Shown here: in pieces, positions 50,185-58,934 of the stretch
Numbering within the stretch: position 1 is the stretch's first letter
How the letters are laid out: every line of letters begins with the position of its first letter
Source of the DNA: Burkholderiaceae bacterium
GTDB taxonomy: Bacteria > Pseudomonadota > Gammaproteobacteria > Burkholderiales > Burkholderiaceae_E
Direction of reading: 5' to 3'
Length of the DNA: 64,000 bases
NCBI GenBank assembly: GCA_024235875.1
Contig: JACKLP010000010.1
Location: 1 to 64,000, forward strand
The notes under the pieces: model-generated
What the model was told of the DNA's origin: nothing
Database searches by the model: none
What the model saw: the letters and a program-made list of their open reading frames with translations, nothing else
Position numbers and translations under genes: made by a program

Positions 50185-51533
50185 TCGTCGTGAACGGCCA
50201 TCCGATACCCGATCCGGTGCTCAGGCGGGACCGGGCAGCGGGCCCGGACGCGTTGCAGCAGCAGCGCCACATCGGCATCGCGACCGGCGGCCAGCGCGCA
50301 ATCGAGAAAGAGCTGCTCGAGCAGATCCTGTTGGGCATGGCTGCCGCCGAGCCGGTACATCGAGCCCAGCACCGGACGCATGCGCTCGCAAGCCTCTGCG
50401 CAACGACCGTCGGCACGCGCGATGATCGCATCGCAGATCGGCAGGGCGATCCCGGCCAGCATGGCCTGGGTGGGGCTTGCGTGGGCTTGGCCCGCCGCCG
50501 TTTCGGCCAGTGCCGCGCGCATGCGCGCGGCATCGTCGCGCCGGCCGGTTCTCACCAGTGCGAGCATCCAGTGCGGCACGCTGAAGCCGGAGAGGCTGTC
50601 GTCGATGCGCGCCTGCGCATGCACGGCGAGCTCGTCCCAGCGCTGCCCGACGTCGACGCCCTGGCGCTCGAGCCGAAACAGCATGGACACCGCGTTCTGC
50701 ACGTCGATATAGAGATCCGGCGCTGCCTGGGTCAGGGGCGAGGCCAGGTTGCGGAACCCGTTGTCATAGAGCGCGAGCACCTGCTCGAAATCGGCATGCT
50801 CGAGGTGATACATCGCGCCATGCCAGTAGAGGTGGTGGCGCAGGTTGTTTCGATCATGCCAGTTGGGTGCGAGCGTATCGATCCAATCGATGCCTTCGCG
50901 CGTTCGTCCCTGCATCTGCAGCACATGGGCGACCGCGTGCGCCCCCCAGGGATCGCCCGGGTCGATCGCCACCGCCTCGCGGCCGTAGTTCTCGGCCGGC
51001 GTGTAGAGGCCTGCCTCTTCGCTGGCGAACGCACAGCACGAGAGCATGGCGCCATAGGCCGGCATCTCGGGCTGCCACGCACGACGAATCGAGTCGAGCG
51101 TCGACACCATCGCCTCGGGCCGACCGAGCCAGAAGGCGACGAAATGATGAAGCCGGAACGCGAGCACGTCGCTCGGGTACTCGGCCAGGATCGCGGTCCA
51201 GATCCGCAGCGCGCCTTCCGGATCGCCACCGGCCCAGGCCGAAAGCGCACGCAGATGCGCTTCCTCGCGTGGCAGCATGCGGTTCGAGAGCCGGGCTGCC
51301 GCCGCGATCGCCTCGCGCACCACCGGTAGGTCGCTGGCGCGGAATCCGAGCATCGTGAAGCAGCCGCGCATGATGTGCGCGAGCGCGAAGTCGGGATCGG
51401 CATCGAGCAAGGCCTTGAGCCGGACCGGGACATCGACGCGGTAGCTCAGGTAGGAAACGATCGTGGCGTCGAGCGCGTCGATCGCCGCCTCGACATCGGT
51501 GGAAACCTTCAGTCCGAAAGCATCACTGCGCAT
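50181..51533 (-). CDS. TPR repeat protein, TTC38-like
   Basis: A 450-aa all-helical protein of the tetratricopeptide TTC38-like family, with no signal peptide. Repeats are recognisable (ALAHIMRGCFTMLGF; DPWGAHAVAHVLQMQGR; HLYWHGAMYHLEHADFE). The family function is unknown; TPRs bind proteins or form solenoid enzymes. It lies between a HAD phosphatase (11-base overlap) and the FecCD permease (ATGA overlap), a coupling that suggests a joint role which I cannot name. Confidence 0.82.
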   Translation of the reverse strand: MRSDAFGLKVSTDVEAAIDALDATIVSYLSYRVDVPVRLKALLDADPDFALAHIMRGCFTMLGFRASDLPVVREAIAAAARLSNRMLPREEAHLRALSAWAGGDPEGALRIWTAILAEYPSDVLAFRLHHFVAFWLGRPEAMVSTLDSIRRAWQPEMPAYGAMLSCCAFASEEAGLYTPAENYGREAVAIDPGDPWGAHAVAHVLQMQGRTREGIDWIDTLAPNWHDRNNLRHHLYWHGAMYHLEHADFEQVLALYDNGFRNLASPLTQAAPDLYIDVQNAVSMLFRLERQGVDVGQRWDELAVHAQARIDDSLSGFSVPHWMLALVRTGRRDDAARMRAALAETAAGQAHASPTQAMLAGIALPICDAIIARADGRCAEACERMRPVLGSMYRLGGSHAQQDLLEQLFLDCALAAGRDADVALLLQRVRARCPVPPEHRIGYRMAVHDE

Positions 51534-52227
51534 CGCGTTCGTCTCCGTTCGGGCCGCTCAAGGCGAAACCCAGCAGTGCCCCGAGTTCGCGCAAGGCCTG
51601 GTCCGCACCCTGTACCTTGATCGTGCGCATCCCCAGGTCTCGAGCAGGCTTCAGGTTGACCCCGAGGTCGTCGAGAAAGACGCACTGTGCCGGGGCAACG
51701 CCGAGCGCATCGGTCATCATCAGGTAGATCCGTGGGTCGGGCTTGCGCAAGCCGACCTTGGCGCTTTCGATGACATGGTGGAAGGAAGCGATGACCGCGT
51801 CCTTCGCGTCCGCATTTGGCGATCGCCCCGCATCGGCGCGGAAGTTGTTGGTGATGCAGCCGGTCTTCAGGCGCCGGCCGATGCGGCGCACCGCCTCGGC
51901 CATCGGGGGACGCACGGCGCCATCGAGCAAGGCAAGCACCTCAAGGCCCGGTACCCGGTGGCCGAGCGCGGCGCTCTCGTCGGCGAATGCCGCGTCGAAG
52001 GCGTCGAGGGTGCATTCGCTGCGCTCGAGCCGTGCCCAGGCATTGGTGTGCGGATCGCGGGCATTGACCGAGCGCAGGAAGCCGGGCGGCAGGCCGCGCT
52101 CGGCCTCGTAGCGCTCGAAGGCCTCGAACGGACTTTCGGTGATCACGCCACCGAAATCCCAGATCACCGCGGCGATGCCGTCCGGGCCGGTGTCTTGGGG
52201 CTTCCCATTGCTGCGATCGCTCGGCAC
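51523..52227 (-). CDS. HAD-superfamily hydrolase, EPHX2/ACAD10-N-terminal type
   Basis: A 234-aa HAD phosphatase-like protein. Motif I reads WDFGGV, with the nucleophile Asp but Gly at the usual second Asp position, as in the epoxide-hydrolase N-terminal branch. Motif II is TNNF, motif III KPDPRIY with Lys, and motif IV FLDDLGVN. It may dephosphorylate a small metabolite. I chose the GTG at 52227 because GGGAGGGAGGCG precedes it. It is first in the operon with the TPR and FecCD/FecE genes. Confidence 0.85.
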   Translation of the reverse strand: MPSDRSNGKPQDTGPDGIAAVIWDFGGVITESPFEAFERYEAERGLPPGFLRSVNARDPHTNAWARLERSECTLDAFDAAFADESAALGHRVPGLEVLALLDGAVRPPMAEAVRRIGRRLKTGCITNNFRADAGRSPNADAKDAVIASFHHVIESAKVGLRKPDPRIYLMMTDALGVAPAQCVFLDDLGVNLKPARDLGMRTIKVQGADQALRELGALLGFALSGPNGDERDAQ

Positions 52228-52281
52228 CGCCTCCCTCCCGTTCGAATCGATGCCCGATGGTACCGAATGAGGAGCACATCG

Positions 52282-52299
52282 CGTCGCCCCGGGGCGACG
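52282..52299. promoter_or_regulatory. Perfect 18-base palindrome upstream of the HAD gene
   Basis: CGTCGCCCC-GGGGCGACG is a perfect dyad with no spacer, 55-72 bases upstream of the HAD gene start and beyond the chemoreceptor terminator. Its position fits an operator for the HAD-TPR-FecCD-FecE operon. As DNA with no loop it is a poor hairpin. Confidence 0.45.
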
Positions 52300-52318
52300 G
52301 GCTCGTGGACCGGAAACG

Positions 52319-52347
52319 AAAAACGGGCCGTCCCGTGGGGCGGCCCG
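52319..52347 (-). terminator. Rho-independent terminator of the chemoreceptor gene
   Basis: Read on the minus strand, CGGGCCG and CGGCCCG arms (52341-52347 and 52324-52330), with inner pairs, are followed by five T (52319-52323) and then CGTTT. It starts about 50 bases after the chemoreceptor stop. It is the only hairpin in the window with a proper T-run on the expected strand. Confidence 0.8.
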
Positions 52348-52395
52348 GCTCAGGGGCTTCGATGCGCACGGGCCGGCGTTGCCGGCACGCCGTGA

Positions 52396-54030
52396 TCAGG
52401 TCGGGTCGAAGCGGAAGCGTTCGATCACGTCCTGGAGTTGTCGCGCGTGGGCCGAGAGCTCCTCCGATGTCGCGGCCAGTTCCTCGGAGGCCGAGGCGGT
52501 CTGCTGCGAACCCGAACTGAGCTGGTTCATCGCGCCATTGATCTGCTTGACGTTGCGTGACTGGTCCTCGGAGGCCGAGGAGATCTGCTGCACCAGTTCG
52601 CAGGTCTGACCGATCTGCGGCACCATGCGACGCAGCAGCTCGCCGGCGTTCTCCGAGAGCTCCACGCTCGAGGTCGCCACGTCGCCGATCTCGCGCGCCG
52701 CCACTTGGCTGCGCTCGGCCAGCTTGCGCACCTCCGCCGCCACGACCGCGAAGCCCTTGCCGTGCTCGCCGGCACGGGCGGCCTCGATCGCCGCATTGAG
52801 GGCCAGCAGATTGGTCTGGTAGGCGATGTCGTCGATGATCGCGATCTTGCCCGCGATCGTGCGCATCGCCTCGACGGTCCGCCCGACCGCTTCGCCGCCC
52901 CGGGTCGCTTCGTCGGAGGCGGCCGACGCGATCCGGTCGGTCGACGCCGCATTGCGCGCGTTCTCGTTGACCGACTCCGCGATCTGCTGCAGGGCCGCGG
53001 TCGTCTCCTCGACGCTGGCGGCCTGGGTCGCCGCTGCCTGCGACAGGGACTGCGAAGTCTGCGAGACCTCGTCCGAGGCCGCGCCGAGCTGGAGCGTGGC
53101 GCTGCGCACCTCGCGCAGGGTCTCGACGAACGTCTCGACCAGTCGGTTGAGCTGGACCGAGAGATCGCGGTTGAAGCCGTCCTTCCCCTCGAGTGGGATC
53201 CGACAGGTGAAATCACCATCCGCTGCCGCCTCGACGAGCACCCCGACTTCCTTCTGCGCACGGACCTCGTCGGTGCGGTCGCGCCATTCGACGACACTGC
53301 CGATCCGCCGTCCGCGCTCGTCGTGGATCGGGCTCGCCTGCAGGCCGAAATGCAGCCCGGCAACGGTGATCTGCGCCTTGTGTACGCCCTGCAGCCGGCG
53401 CAGCAGGTTCTGCTGGTGCGAGGGATTGCGGTGGAAGGCGTCGAAGTTGGTGCCGACGACCTTCTCGACATCGAATTCCGGCAAGACCTTGCGCAACTCG
53501 GCCTGGCGCGACGTCAGCATAGCGCGCACCACCGGGTTCATGTAGACGATCACGCCGTCCGGGTCGGCCACCATCAGGTTGCTCGAGGTGCAGTCGATCG
53601 CGCTTCGAATGAGCTGGTCGAGCGGCGCTGGGGCGCTCGCCGCATCGGACGCGCTCGCCTGCTCGGCCAGCGCCTGCGCCTGCTGGCGCCCGGTCTCGCA
53701 CGCGCGCCGCCAGACAGCCGAAAGCTGCGCGCACATCTCGGCGACTTCGTCCGAAGGCATTTCGGGCCCGGCCGCGCGCTCGCCACCATTTGCCAGGCCT
53801 GTCACCGCATCTTGCAACTGCCCGATTCGGCGCGACACTGAGTGCGCCAGCCACAGGGCGAGACCGGCGCTGGCCAGCGCGGCCATGCCCGCGCCCAGGC
53901 GGGCCCAGATGCCGAGGGACCCGGCGTTGGCCACGAGAAGAGCGCCGCCCAGCACTGCGCCCACGACGACCAGCGACGCCAGCACGGCGAGCTTGCGCGC
54001 GATGGAGAACGAGGAGAGAAAAGAGGACAT
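52396..54030 (-). CDS. PAS-containing methyl-accepting chemotaxis protein
   Basis: A 544-aa chemoreceptor. Two close hydrophobic segments (about 10-34 and 42-64) leave almost no periplasmic loop. A short HAMP-like stretch follows, then a cytoplasmic PAS domain (about 145-255) and the methyl-accepting signalling domain with the conserved hairpin IDDIAYQTNLLALNAAIEAA. It should sense an internal cue such as redox state or metabolic energy. No C-terminal CheR-binding pentapeptide is seen. ATG 54030 is preferred over a GTG at 54039. No other che gene is in the window. Confidence 0.93.
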   Translation of the reverse strand: MSSFLSSFSIARKLAVLASLVVVGAVLGGALLVANAGSLGIWARLGAGMAALASAGLALWLAHSVSRRIGQLQDAVTGLANGGERAAGPEMPSDEVAEMCAQLSAVWRRACETGRQQAQALAEQASASDAASAPAPLDQLIRSAIDCTSSNLMVADPDGVIVYMNPVVRAMLTSRQAELRKVLPEFDVEKVVGTNFDAFHRNPSHQQNLLRRLQGVHKAQITVAGLHFGLQASPIHDERGRRIGSVVEWRDRTDEVRAQKEVGVLVEAAADGDFTCRIPLEGKDGFNRDLSVQLNRLVETFVETLREVRSATLQLGAASDEVSQTSQSLSQAAATQAASVEETTAALQQIAESVNENARNAASTDRIASAASDEATRGGEAVGRTVEAMRTIAGKIAIIDDIAYQTNLLALNAAIEAARAGEHGKGFAVVAAEVRKLAERSQVAAREIGDVATSSVELSENAGELLRRMVPQIGQTCELVQQISSASEDQSRNVKQINGAMNQLSSGSQQTASASEELAATSEELSAHARQLQDVIERFRFDPT

Positions 54031-54218
54031 TTGAGGCACTCACTTCGACTTTTTGTTGTTCATCGATTTGCAGTCGCGATCGATGCTAGGCACCTGCGCG
54101 ATCGGCCATCGGTCGAAAAGCCGCACAAAATCCATGAAGCGCGTGCGGTTAAGTCGCGACCGCAGTAATCTCGACGATCGCCGGGCCCGAGCCCACCCAC
54201 GCAGAGCCGCCACGCCAG

Positions 54219-55013
54219 ATGCCCGCCACCGACGCGCCCGCACCCCAACGCATGCCCGCGCTGTTCGTAGGCCACGGCAGCCCGATGATCGCGATCACCG
54301 ACAATCCGTTTCGGCCGGCCTGGGAAGCGCTCGGTCGATCGCTGCCGCGCCCCGAGGCGATCCTGTGCGTGTCGGCCCACTGGTACACGCGCGGCACGCG
54401 GGTCGCGGTCACCCCGACCCCCGAGACGATCCACGATTTCTACGGTTTTCCCGACGCGCTCCATGCGCTGCGCTACGACGCGCCCGGTGCGCCGGGCGTC
54501 GCCCGTCGTGCCGCCGCCATGCTGGCCCCGCGGCCGGTGGCCGAAGACGATCACTGGGGGCTGGACCACGGCGCCTGGTGCGTGCTGCGCTCGCTCTTTC
54601 CGGCGGCCGACGTCCCGGTCTTCCAGCTCAGTGTCGATGGCCTCGCGCCGGCACGCCAGCATCTCGAGATCGGGCGCGCGCTGCGGCCCTTGCGCGACGA
54701 GGGCGTCATGCTGGTGGCCAGCGGCAACATCGTCCACAACCTGGGTGCGATCCGGCGCGAAGCATCGGCCCCGCTGGCCTGGAACGAGGCCTTCGATCGC
54801 TATGTCGCCGACGCGCTCGAGCGCAACGACGACGATGCGCTGGTGCATTTCGAGCGCGCCGGCGCGTCTGCCGCGCTCGCGGTGCCGACGCCCGATCACT
54901 ACCTGCCGCTGCTCTATGCCCAGGGCATGCGCACGGCGCACGACGGGCTGCGTTTCTTCGCCACCGGCTACGACATTGCAGCGATCGCGATGCGCGGCGT
55001 CATCTTCGAATGA
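54219..55013 (+). CDS. Extradiol dioxygenase family protein, 4,5-DOPA-dioxygenase/YgiD-like
   Basis: A 264-aa protein of the LigB-type class III extradiol dioxygenase family. Metal-binding histidines are suggested in VGHGSP (His19), SAHWYT (His54), IHDFYGFP and a downstream DHGAW. It opens catechol-type rings, with zinc or iron depending on the member; E. coli YgiD cleaves L-DOPA. Its stop overlaps the MFS start (ATGA at 55010-55013), suggesting linked import or export of the aromatic substrate or product. Confidence 0.9.
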   Translation: MPATDAPAPQRMPALFVGHGSPMIAITDNPFRPAWEALGRSLPRPEAILCVSAHWYTRGTRVAVTPTPETIHDFYGFPDALHALRYDAPGAPGVARRAAAMLAPRPVAEDDHWGLDHGAWCVLRSLFPAADVPVFQLSVDGLAPARQHLEIGRALRPLRDEGVMLVASGNIVHNLGAIRREASAPLAWNEAFDRYVADALERNDDDALVHFERAGASAALAVPTPDHYLPLLYAQGMRTAHDGLRFFATGYDIAAIAMRGVIFE

Positions 55014-56191
55014 GCACCGCCACGATCGATCCGGGCGTGCAGCGCACGATGCGCCAGCTTGCCGTCGCGGCCTTCGCCAGCGCGCTGTCCATGCGGCTGT
55101 GCGACCCGATGCTGCCACTGCTGGCGCAGGAGTTCGGCCGCTCGGTCACCGAGATGGCGGGCGTCGTGACCGCGTTTGCGATCGCCTATGGCCTGTTCAG
55201 CCTGGTGCACGGCCCGATCGCCGACCGCCGGGGCAAGCTGCAGGTGATCGCCTGGGCCACGCTGATCGCGGCCCTGGGCTCGATCGCCTGTCTCGCGGCG
55301 AGCGGCCCGACCCTGCTGATCGTGTTCCGCTTCCTGACCGGTGCGGTCTGTGCCGCGATCATTCCGATCGCGCTGGCCTGGATCGGCGATTCGGTCGACT
55401 TCTCGATCCGGCAGCAGACCTTGGCGCGCTTCGCCGCCGCCACCACGGGCGGCCTGATCGCCGGCCAGGTGATCGGCGGCCTGTTCGCCGACACCCTGGG
55501 CTGGCGTGCCGCCTTCCTGGTGCCCACCGCGATGTTCCTGCCGGCCGGCCTGATGATCCGACGCGCCGCAAGAAGGAGCGGGGTCGTGTCGCCGGTCGGC
55601 CGCGGACGCGGGTTTCTTGGCGGCTATGTCGACCTGTTCAGGAATCCCTGGGCGCGATTTCTGAACCTGGCCGCCGGCTTCGAGGGCGCGTTCGCGTTTG
55701 GCACCCTCGCCTTCATTCCCAGCTATCTGCACCAACGCTTCGAGGTACCGCTATGGCAGGCGGGCCTGATCGTCGCCGCCTACGGCGTGGGCGGCCTGCT
55801 GTTCGCCTGGCGGGCGCGGCACCTGCTGGGCGCGCTCGGAACGCTTCGGATGCCGATCGGCGGTGGCCTCTTGCTGGGGGCCGGCTTCATCGGCACGGCA
55901 CTGGCGCCGAACTGGATGCTGGTCGGGCTCGCCTGCATGGCGGCGGGATTCGGATTCAACCTGCTGCACAACACCTTGCAGACCCAGGCCACGCAGGCGC
56001 ATCCGAGCGCACGCGGCACGGCGATCGCCGGCTTCGCACTGAGCCTGTTCGTGGGCCAGTCGATCGGCGTAAGCGCGTCGGCGCTGCTGATCGAGCGGAT
56101 CGGCTACCCGGCCGGCTTCGCGCTATTGGGTGCGCTGCTCGCGGTTCTGGGCATCGTCGTCTCGAGGGCGCTGGCCGCGCGACGCGAATGA
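55010..56191 (+). CDS. MFS transporter
   Basis: A 393-aa major facilitator with about 12 hydrophobic helices. Loop 2-3 carries the family motif as GPIADRRGKLQ, and the LFADTLGWRAAF segment is typical of the drug/proton antiporter branch. It is co-translated with the extradiol dioxygenase gene through an ATGA overlap. Substrate could be an aromatic compound or a drug. Confidence 0.9.
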   Translation: MSTATIDPGVQRTMRQLAVAAFASALSMRLCDPMLPLLAQEFGRSVTEMAGVVTAFAIAYGLFSLVHGPIADRRGKLQVIAWATLIAALGSIACLAASGPTLLIVFRFLTGAVCAAIIPIALAWIGDSVDFSIRQQTLARFAAATTGGLIAGQVIGGLFADTLGWRAAFLVPTAMFLPAGLMIRRAARRSGVVSPVGRGRGFLGGYVDLFRNPWARFLNLAAGFEGAFAFGTLAFIPSYLHQRFEVPLWQAGLIVAAYGVGGLLFAWRARHLLGALGTLRMPIGGGLLLGAGFIGTALAPNWMLVGLACMAAGFGFNLLHNTLQTQATQAHPSARGTAIAGFALSLFVGQSIGVSASALLIERIGYPAGFALLGALLAVLGIVVSRALAARRE

Positions 56192-56291
56192 TATTCAGGT
56201 TCGCATAGCTGTCGATCGCAAACATGCACTTCTAATCGGCCCGGCATCGCGTCAGACTGGATCGGATCGAGACTACCGAACCGAGGCCGAC

Positions 56292-57299
56292 ATGAGCACC
56301 CGAAGCGCGAATCCCTCGAGCCCTGCCGATAGCCAATTGCCGCGGACCGTCGTGATCCTGGGCGCCCGCGGACGGCTCGGCGCAAGCGCCGTCGATGCAT
56401 TCGCGAGTGCCGGGTGGCGGGTCGTCGGGCATTGCCGCCGGGCTGGCGACCCCCGCGGGGAACACATGGCGGCTCGCGTGCACACCCCGCTGGACCAGAC
56501 CGCGACACTCGCCGCCGAGATCGGCCGCGCCGACGTCGTGGTGCACGCGGTCAACCCCGTGTATACCCGGTGGGCGCAGGAGGCCCTGCCGCTGGCCCGC
56601 GCCGGCATGGACCTGGCCGAGCGCCTTGGGGCGCGATTCATGCTGCCCGGAAACGTCTACCACTACGGCCACGCAATGCCGGCGCTGCTGAGCGTGGACA
56701 CGCCGGCGCACCCGGACACCCGCAAGGGCACGATCCGCATGCGGATCGAGGCCGAGATGGGCGAACGGGCCCGCGCCGGCCTGAGTTGCGTCGTGCTGCG
56801 AGCCGGCGACTTCTTCGGCGGCGGCCTGGGGAGCTGGTTCGATCTGATGCTGGCGCGGCACGCGGGCAAGGGCCGCCTCGTGTACCCGGGACCGACCGAT
56901 CGCGTCCATGCCTGGGCCTATCTGCCCGACCTGGCCGACGCCTTGGCGCGCCTGGCCGGCAGCCCCCTGGCGCCGGGCCTTCAGTGCTTTCACTTCGCCG
57001 GACACGCACCGACCGGCGATCAGATGCTCGATGCGATCGAGAGCGCGGCGCATCGGCTGGGGCTCGGTCCGAAGACACGGTTCAAGCGCGGCGGCGTGCC
57101 CTGGCCGATGATCCGCCTGGCGGGGCTGGTCGCGCCGATGGCCCGCGAGATCGCCGAGATGGCCTATCTCTGGCAGCAGCCCCACGCGCTCGACGACACC
57201 GAGTTGCGCGACATGATCGGCGCGCCGACCGAGACCCCGCTGGCCGACGCTGTTACGAGCGCGCTGGCCGCGCTACAGCTTGCGCACCGCGCCGGCTGA
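56292..57299 (+). CDS. NAD-dependent epimerase/dehydratase family protein
   Basis: A 335-aa extended SDR. The nucleotide-binding GARGRLG is at residues 24-30. The usual YxxxK is not clear; NVYHYGHAMP holds the nearest Tyr, without Lys four residues later, so this is an atypical member. VHAWAYLPDLADAL is the conserved substrate-domain helix. ATG 56292 has GAGG upstream. It is 100 bases after the MFS gene and convergent with a GGDEF gene. The substrate is unknown. Confidence 0.85.
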   Translation: MSTRSANPSSPADSQLPRTVVILGARGRLGASAVDAFASAGWRVVGHCRRAGDPRGEHMAARVHTPLDQTATLAAEIGRADVVVHAVNPVYTRWAQEALPLARAGMDLAERLGARFMLPGNVYHYGHAMPALLSVDTPAHPDTRKGTIRMRIEAEMGERARAGLSCVVLRAGDFFGGGLGSWFDLMLARHAGKGRLVYPGPTDRVHAWAYLPDLADALARLAGSPLAPGLQCFHFAGHAPTGDQMLDAIESAAHRLGLGPKTRFKRGGVPWPMIRLAGLVAPMAREIAEMAYLWQQPHALDDTELRDMIGAPTETPLADAVTSALAALQLAHRAG

Positions 57300-57321
57300 G
57301 CGCGCGGGCTGAGCGCGCGGG

Positions 57322-57341
57322 CGCGGGCCAACGGGCCCGCG
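57322..57341. terminator. Hairpin between convergent epimerase and GGDEF genes
   Basis: CGCGGGCC (57322-57329) and GGCCCGCG (57334-57341) form an 8-base stem with loop AACG. It lies 22 bases after the epimerase stop and 17 bases before the GGDEF stop. Just before it, a 13-base unit is duplicated (57297-57309 and 57310-57322). No T-run. Confidence 0.55.
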
Positions 57342-57357
57342 TCCCGGACCGCGATCC

Positions 57358-58815
57358 TCAGACGATCAGGTCGCAGGCATTCGCCAGCGTCGCACGTGAG
57401 CCCGGGCGTGGTGGCGAAGACGTGCAGGCCTCGTCGGCGACGACACAGCGATTGCCGCCGCTGTCACGGGCGACATCGAGCGCCGAGTGGGCATGGGCAA
57501 GGAGCGCGTCGGGCGCCGATTCGGCGACCATCTCCGGCGACAGCGTCGCGATGCCGACGCGGATCGCTGCCGGCGCGTCGATGCCCATCGTCGAGGGGGT
57601 GAGCGATTGCATGCGCACTCGGATCCGCTCGGCCAGGTGCAGTGCGCCGGTGGCCCGCGTCTGGGGCAGCAGCAGCCCGAACTGATCGGCACCGATCCTG
57701 CCGAGCAGGCTGCCGGGGTTCATCACCGCGCCGATCTCCGCCGCGAGCGTGCGCAAAACCGTGTCGCCGGCCGCGAGCCCACATCGATCGTTGAGGTGGC
57801 GCAACCCGTCGACATCGACCAGGACGAGACTCAGCGGCCGTCGCCGCCGCAGCGCCAGCGTCGCCTCGTCGGCGAGCCGCTCGATGAAGGGCGCGCGAGC
57901 ACACACGCCGGTGAGCGCGTCGACACCGGCCTTGAGTTCGAGTTCGCGCTCGAGCCCGCGCTGGCGCGACACGTCGACGAGGACGCAGACGACCTCCTGT
58001 AGACGCTGGCGCTCGTCTCGGCGCGCGCGCGCCGACATCGTCACGTCGACGCTCTCGCCGTCGGCGTTGAGGATCAGGGTATCGAAGCGCCGACAGCCGC
58101 CATTGAGCCAGAAGGTCTCGCGCAGCCGCCCGAATCGCTCGGCAGCCGGCGGCGGCATGAAGGCTCTGAGGTTGCGCCCGAGCGCCGAGGCTCGCGTGTG
58201 GCCGTATTGCTCGACGAAGTCGTCGCTGACTTCGGTGATCCGGCCGTTGGCATCGAGCACGCAGACCGCCGCCGGGACCCCGGCTCGAAACTCGCCCAGT
58301 TGCCCGGAGAGATCATCGCAGCGCTGGCGCATGCGCAGCAGCGCTTCGATCGCGTGGGCCAGTTCGCGCAGGGCGGCACGCTGGGCATCGTCGAGTCGCC
58401 GCGGCTCGTGATCGAGCACGCACAGGGTGCCGATCGGCTGGCCATCGCCGGCGCGTACCGGCATGCCCGCGTAGAAGCGCACGCCGGCCGGCCCGGTGAC
58501 CAGCGGATTGCTGGAGAAGCGCGCGTCGAGGCGTGCGTCGTGAACCTGGAGCAGCGCCGACGGCGAGAGAATCGCCTGGGCGCAGAACGCCTGCGAGCGT
58601 GGCGTGCTGGTACCGGCTGGAAGACCGCGCACGCAGTGCGCCCACTGCCGGTCGTCGTCGACCAGGCTGAACATCGCGATCGGCGTGCCACAGGCGAGCG
58701 TGGCCGCCCGGGTCAGCGCGTCCAGGGCGGGGTCGGCTTCGCTGCCGGGCAGGCACTCGCGCCGCAGCGCAGCGATTCGAAGGGGTTCGGTGTTCGGGAT
58801 CCGTACGGCGTTCAT
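57358..58815 (-). CDS. GAF-PAS-GGDEF protein with degenerate GGDEF signature
   Basis: A 485-aa cytosolic signalling protein. A GAF domain (about residues 30-160) is followed by a PAS domain (about 175-290) and a GGDEF domain (about 295-455). The signature loop reads RIGADQF (GADQF at 375-379) instead of GGDEF/GGEEF, so cyclic-di-GMP synthesis is doubtful. The metal Asp in LVLVDVDGLRHLND is present. It may bind GTP, act as a receptor, or keep weak activity. ATG 58815 is preferred over an in-frame start ten codons upstream. No EAL domain. Confidence 0.88.
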   Translation of the reverse strand: MNAVRIPNTEPLRIAALRRECLPGSEADPALDALTRAATLACGTPIAMFSLVDDDRQWAHCVRGLPAGTSTPRSQAFCAQAILSPSALLQVHDARLDARFSSNPLVTGPAGVRFYAGMPVRAGDGQPIGTLCVLDHEPRRLDDAQRAALRELAHAIEALLRMRQRCDDLSGQLGEFRAGVPAAVCVLDANGRITEVSDDFVEQYGHTRASALGRNLRAFMPPPAAERFGRLRETFWLNGGCRRFDTLILNADGESVDVTMSARARRDERQRLQEVVCVLVDVSRQRGLERELELKAGVDALTGVCARAPFIERLADEATLALRRRRPLSLVLVDVDGLRHLNDRCGLAAGDTVLRTLAAEIGAVMNPGSLLGRIGADQFGLLLPQTRATGALHLAERIRVRMQSLTPSTMGIDAPAAIRVGIATLSPEMVAESAPDALLAHAHSALDVARDSGGNRCVVADEACTSSPPRPGSRATLANACDLIV

Positions 58816-58934
58816 CGGGGGGTGCTCGGAACCGGGCCCGCGCACGCCTCGCGGGTCCCGCGGCGCCCTGCTTCACCGGCAGGACGCGCGCACCCCAGCC
58901 TAACGGATCGAACCGGCCACCGGAACCGGCTCGA

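Noticed and set aside
57297..57322. Tandem 13-base repeat after the epimerase stop as a mobile-element scar
   Set aside because: It is two GC-only units with no flanking inverted repeats or transposase; simple slippage is enough to explain it.
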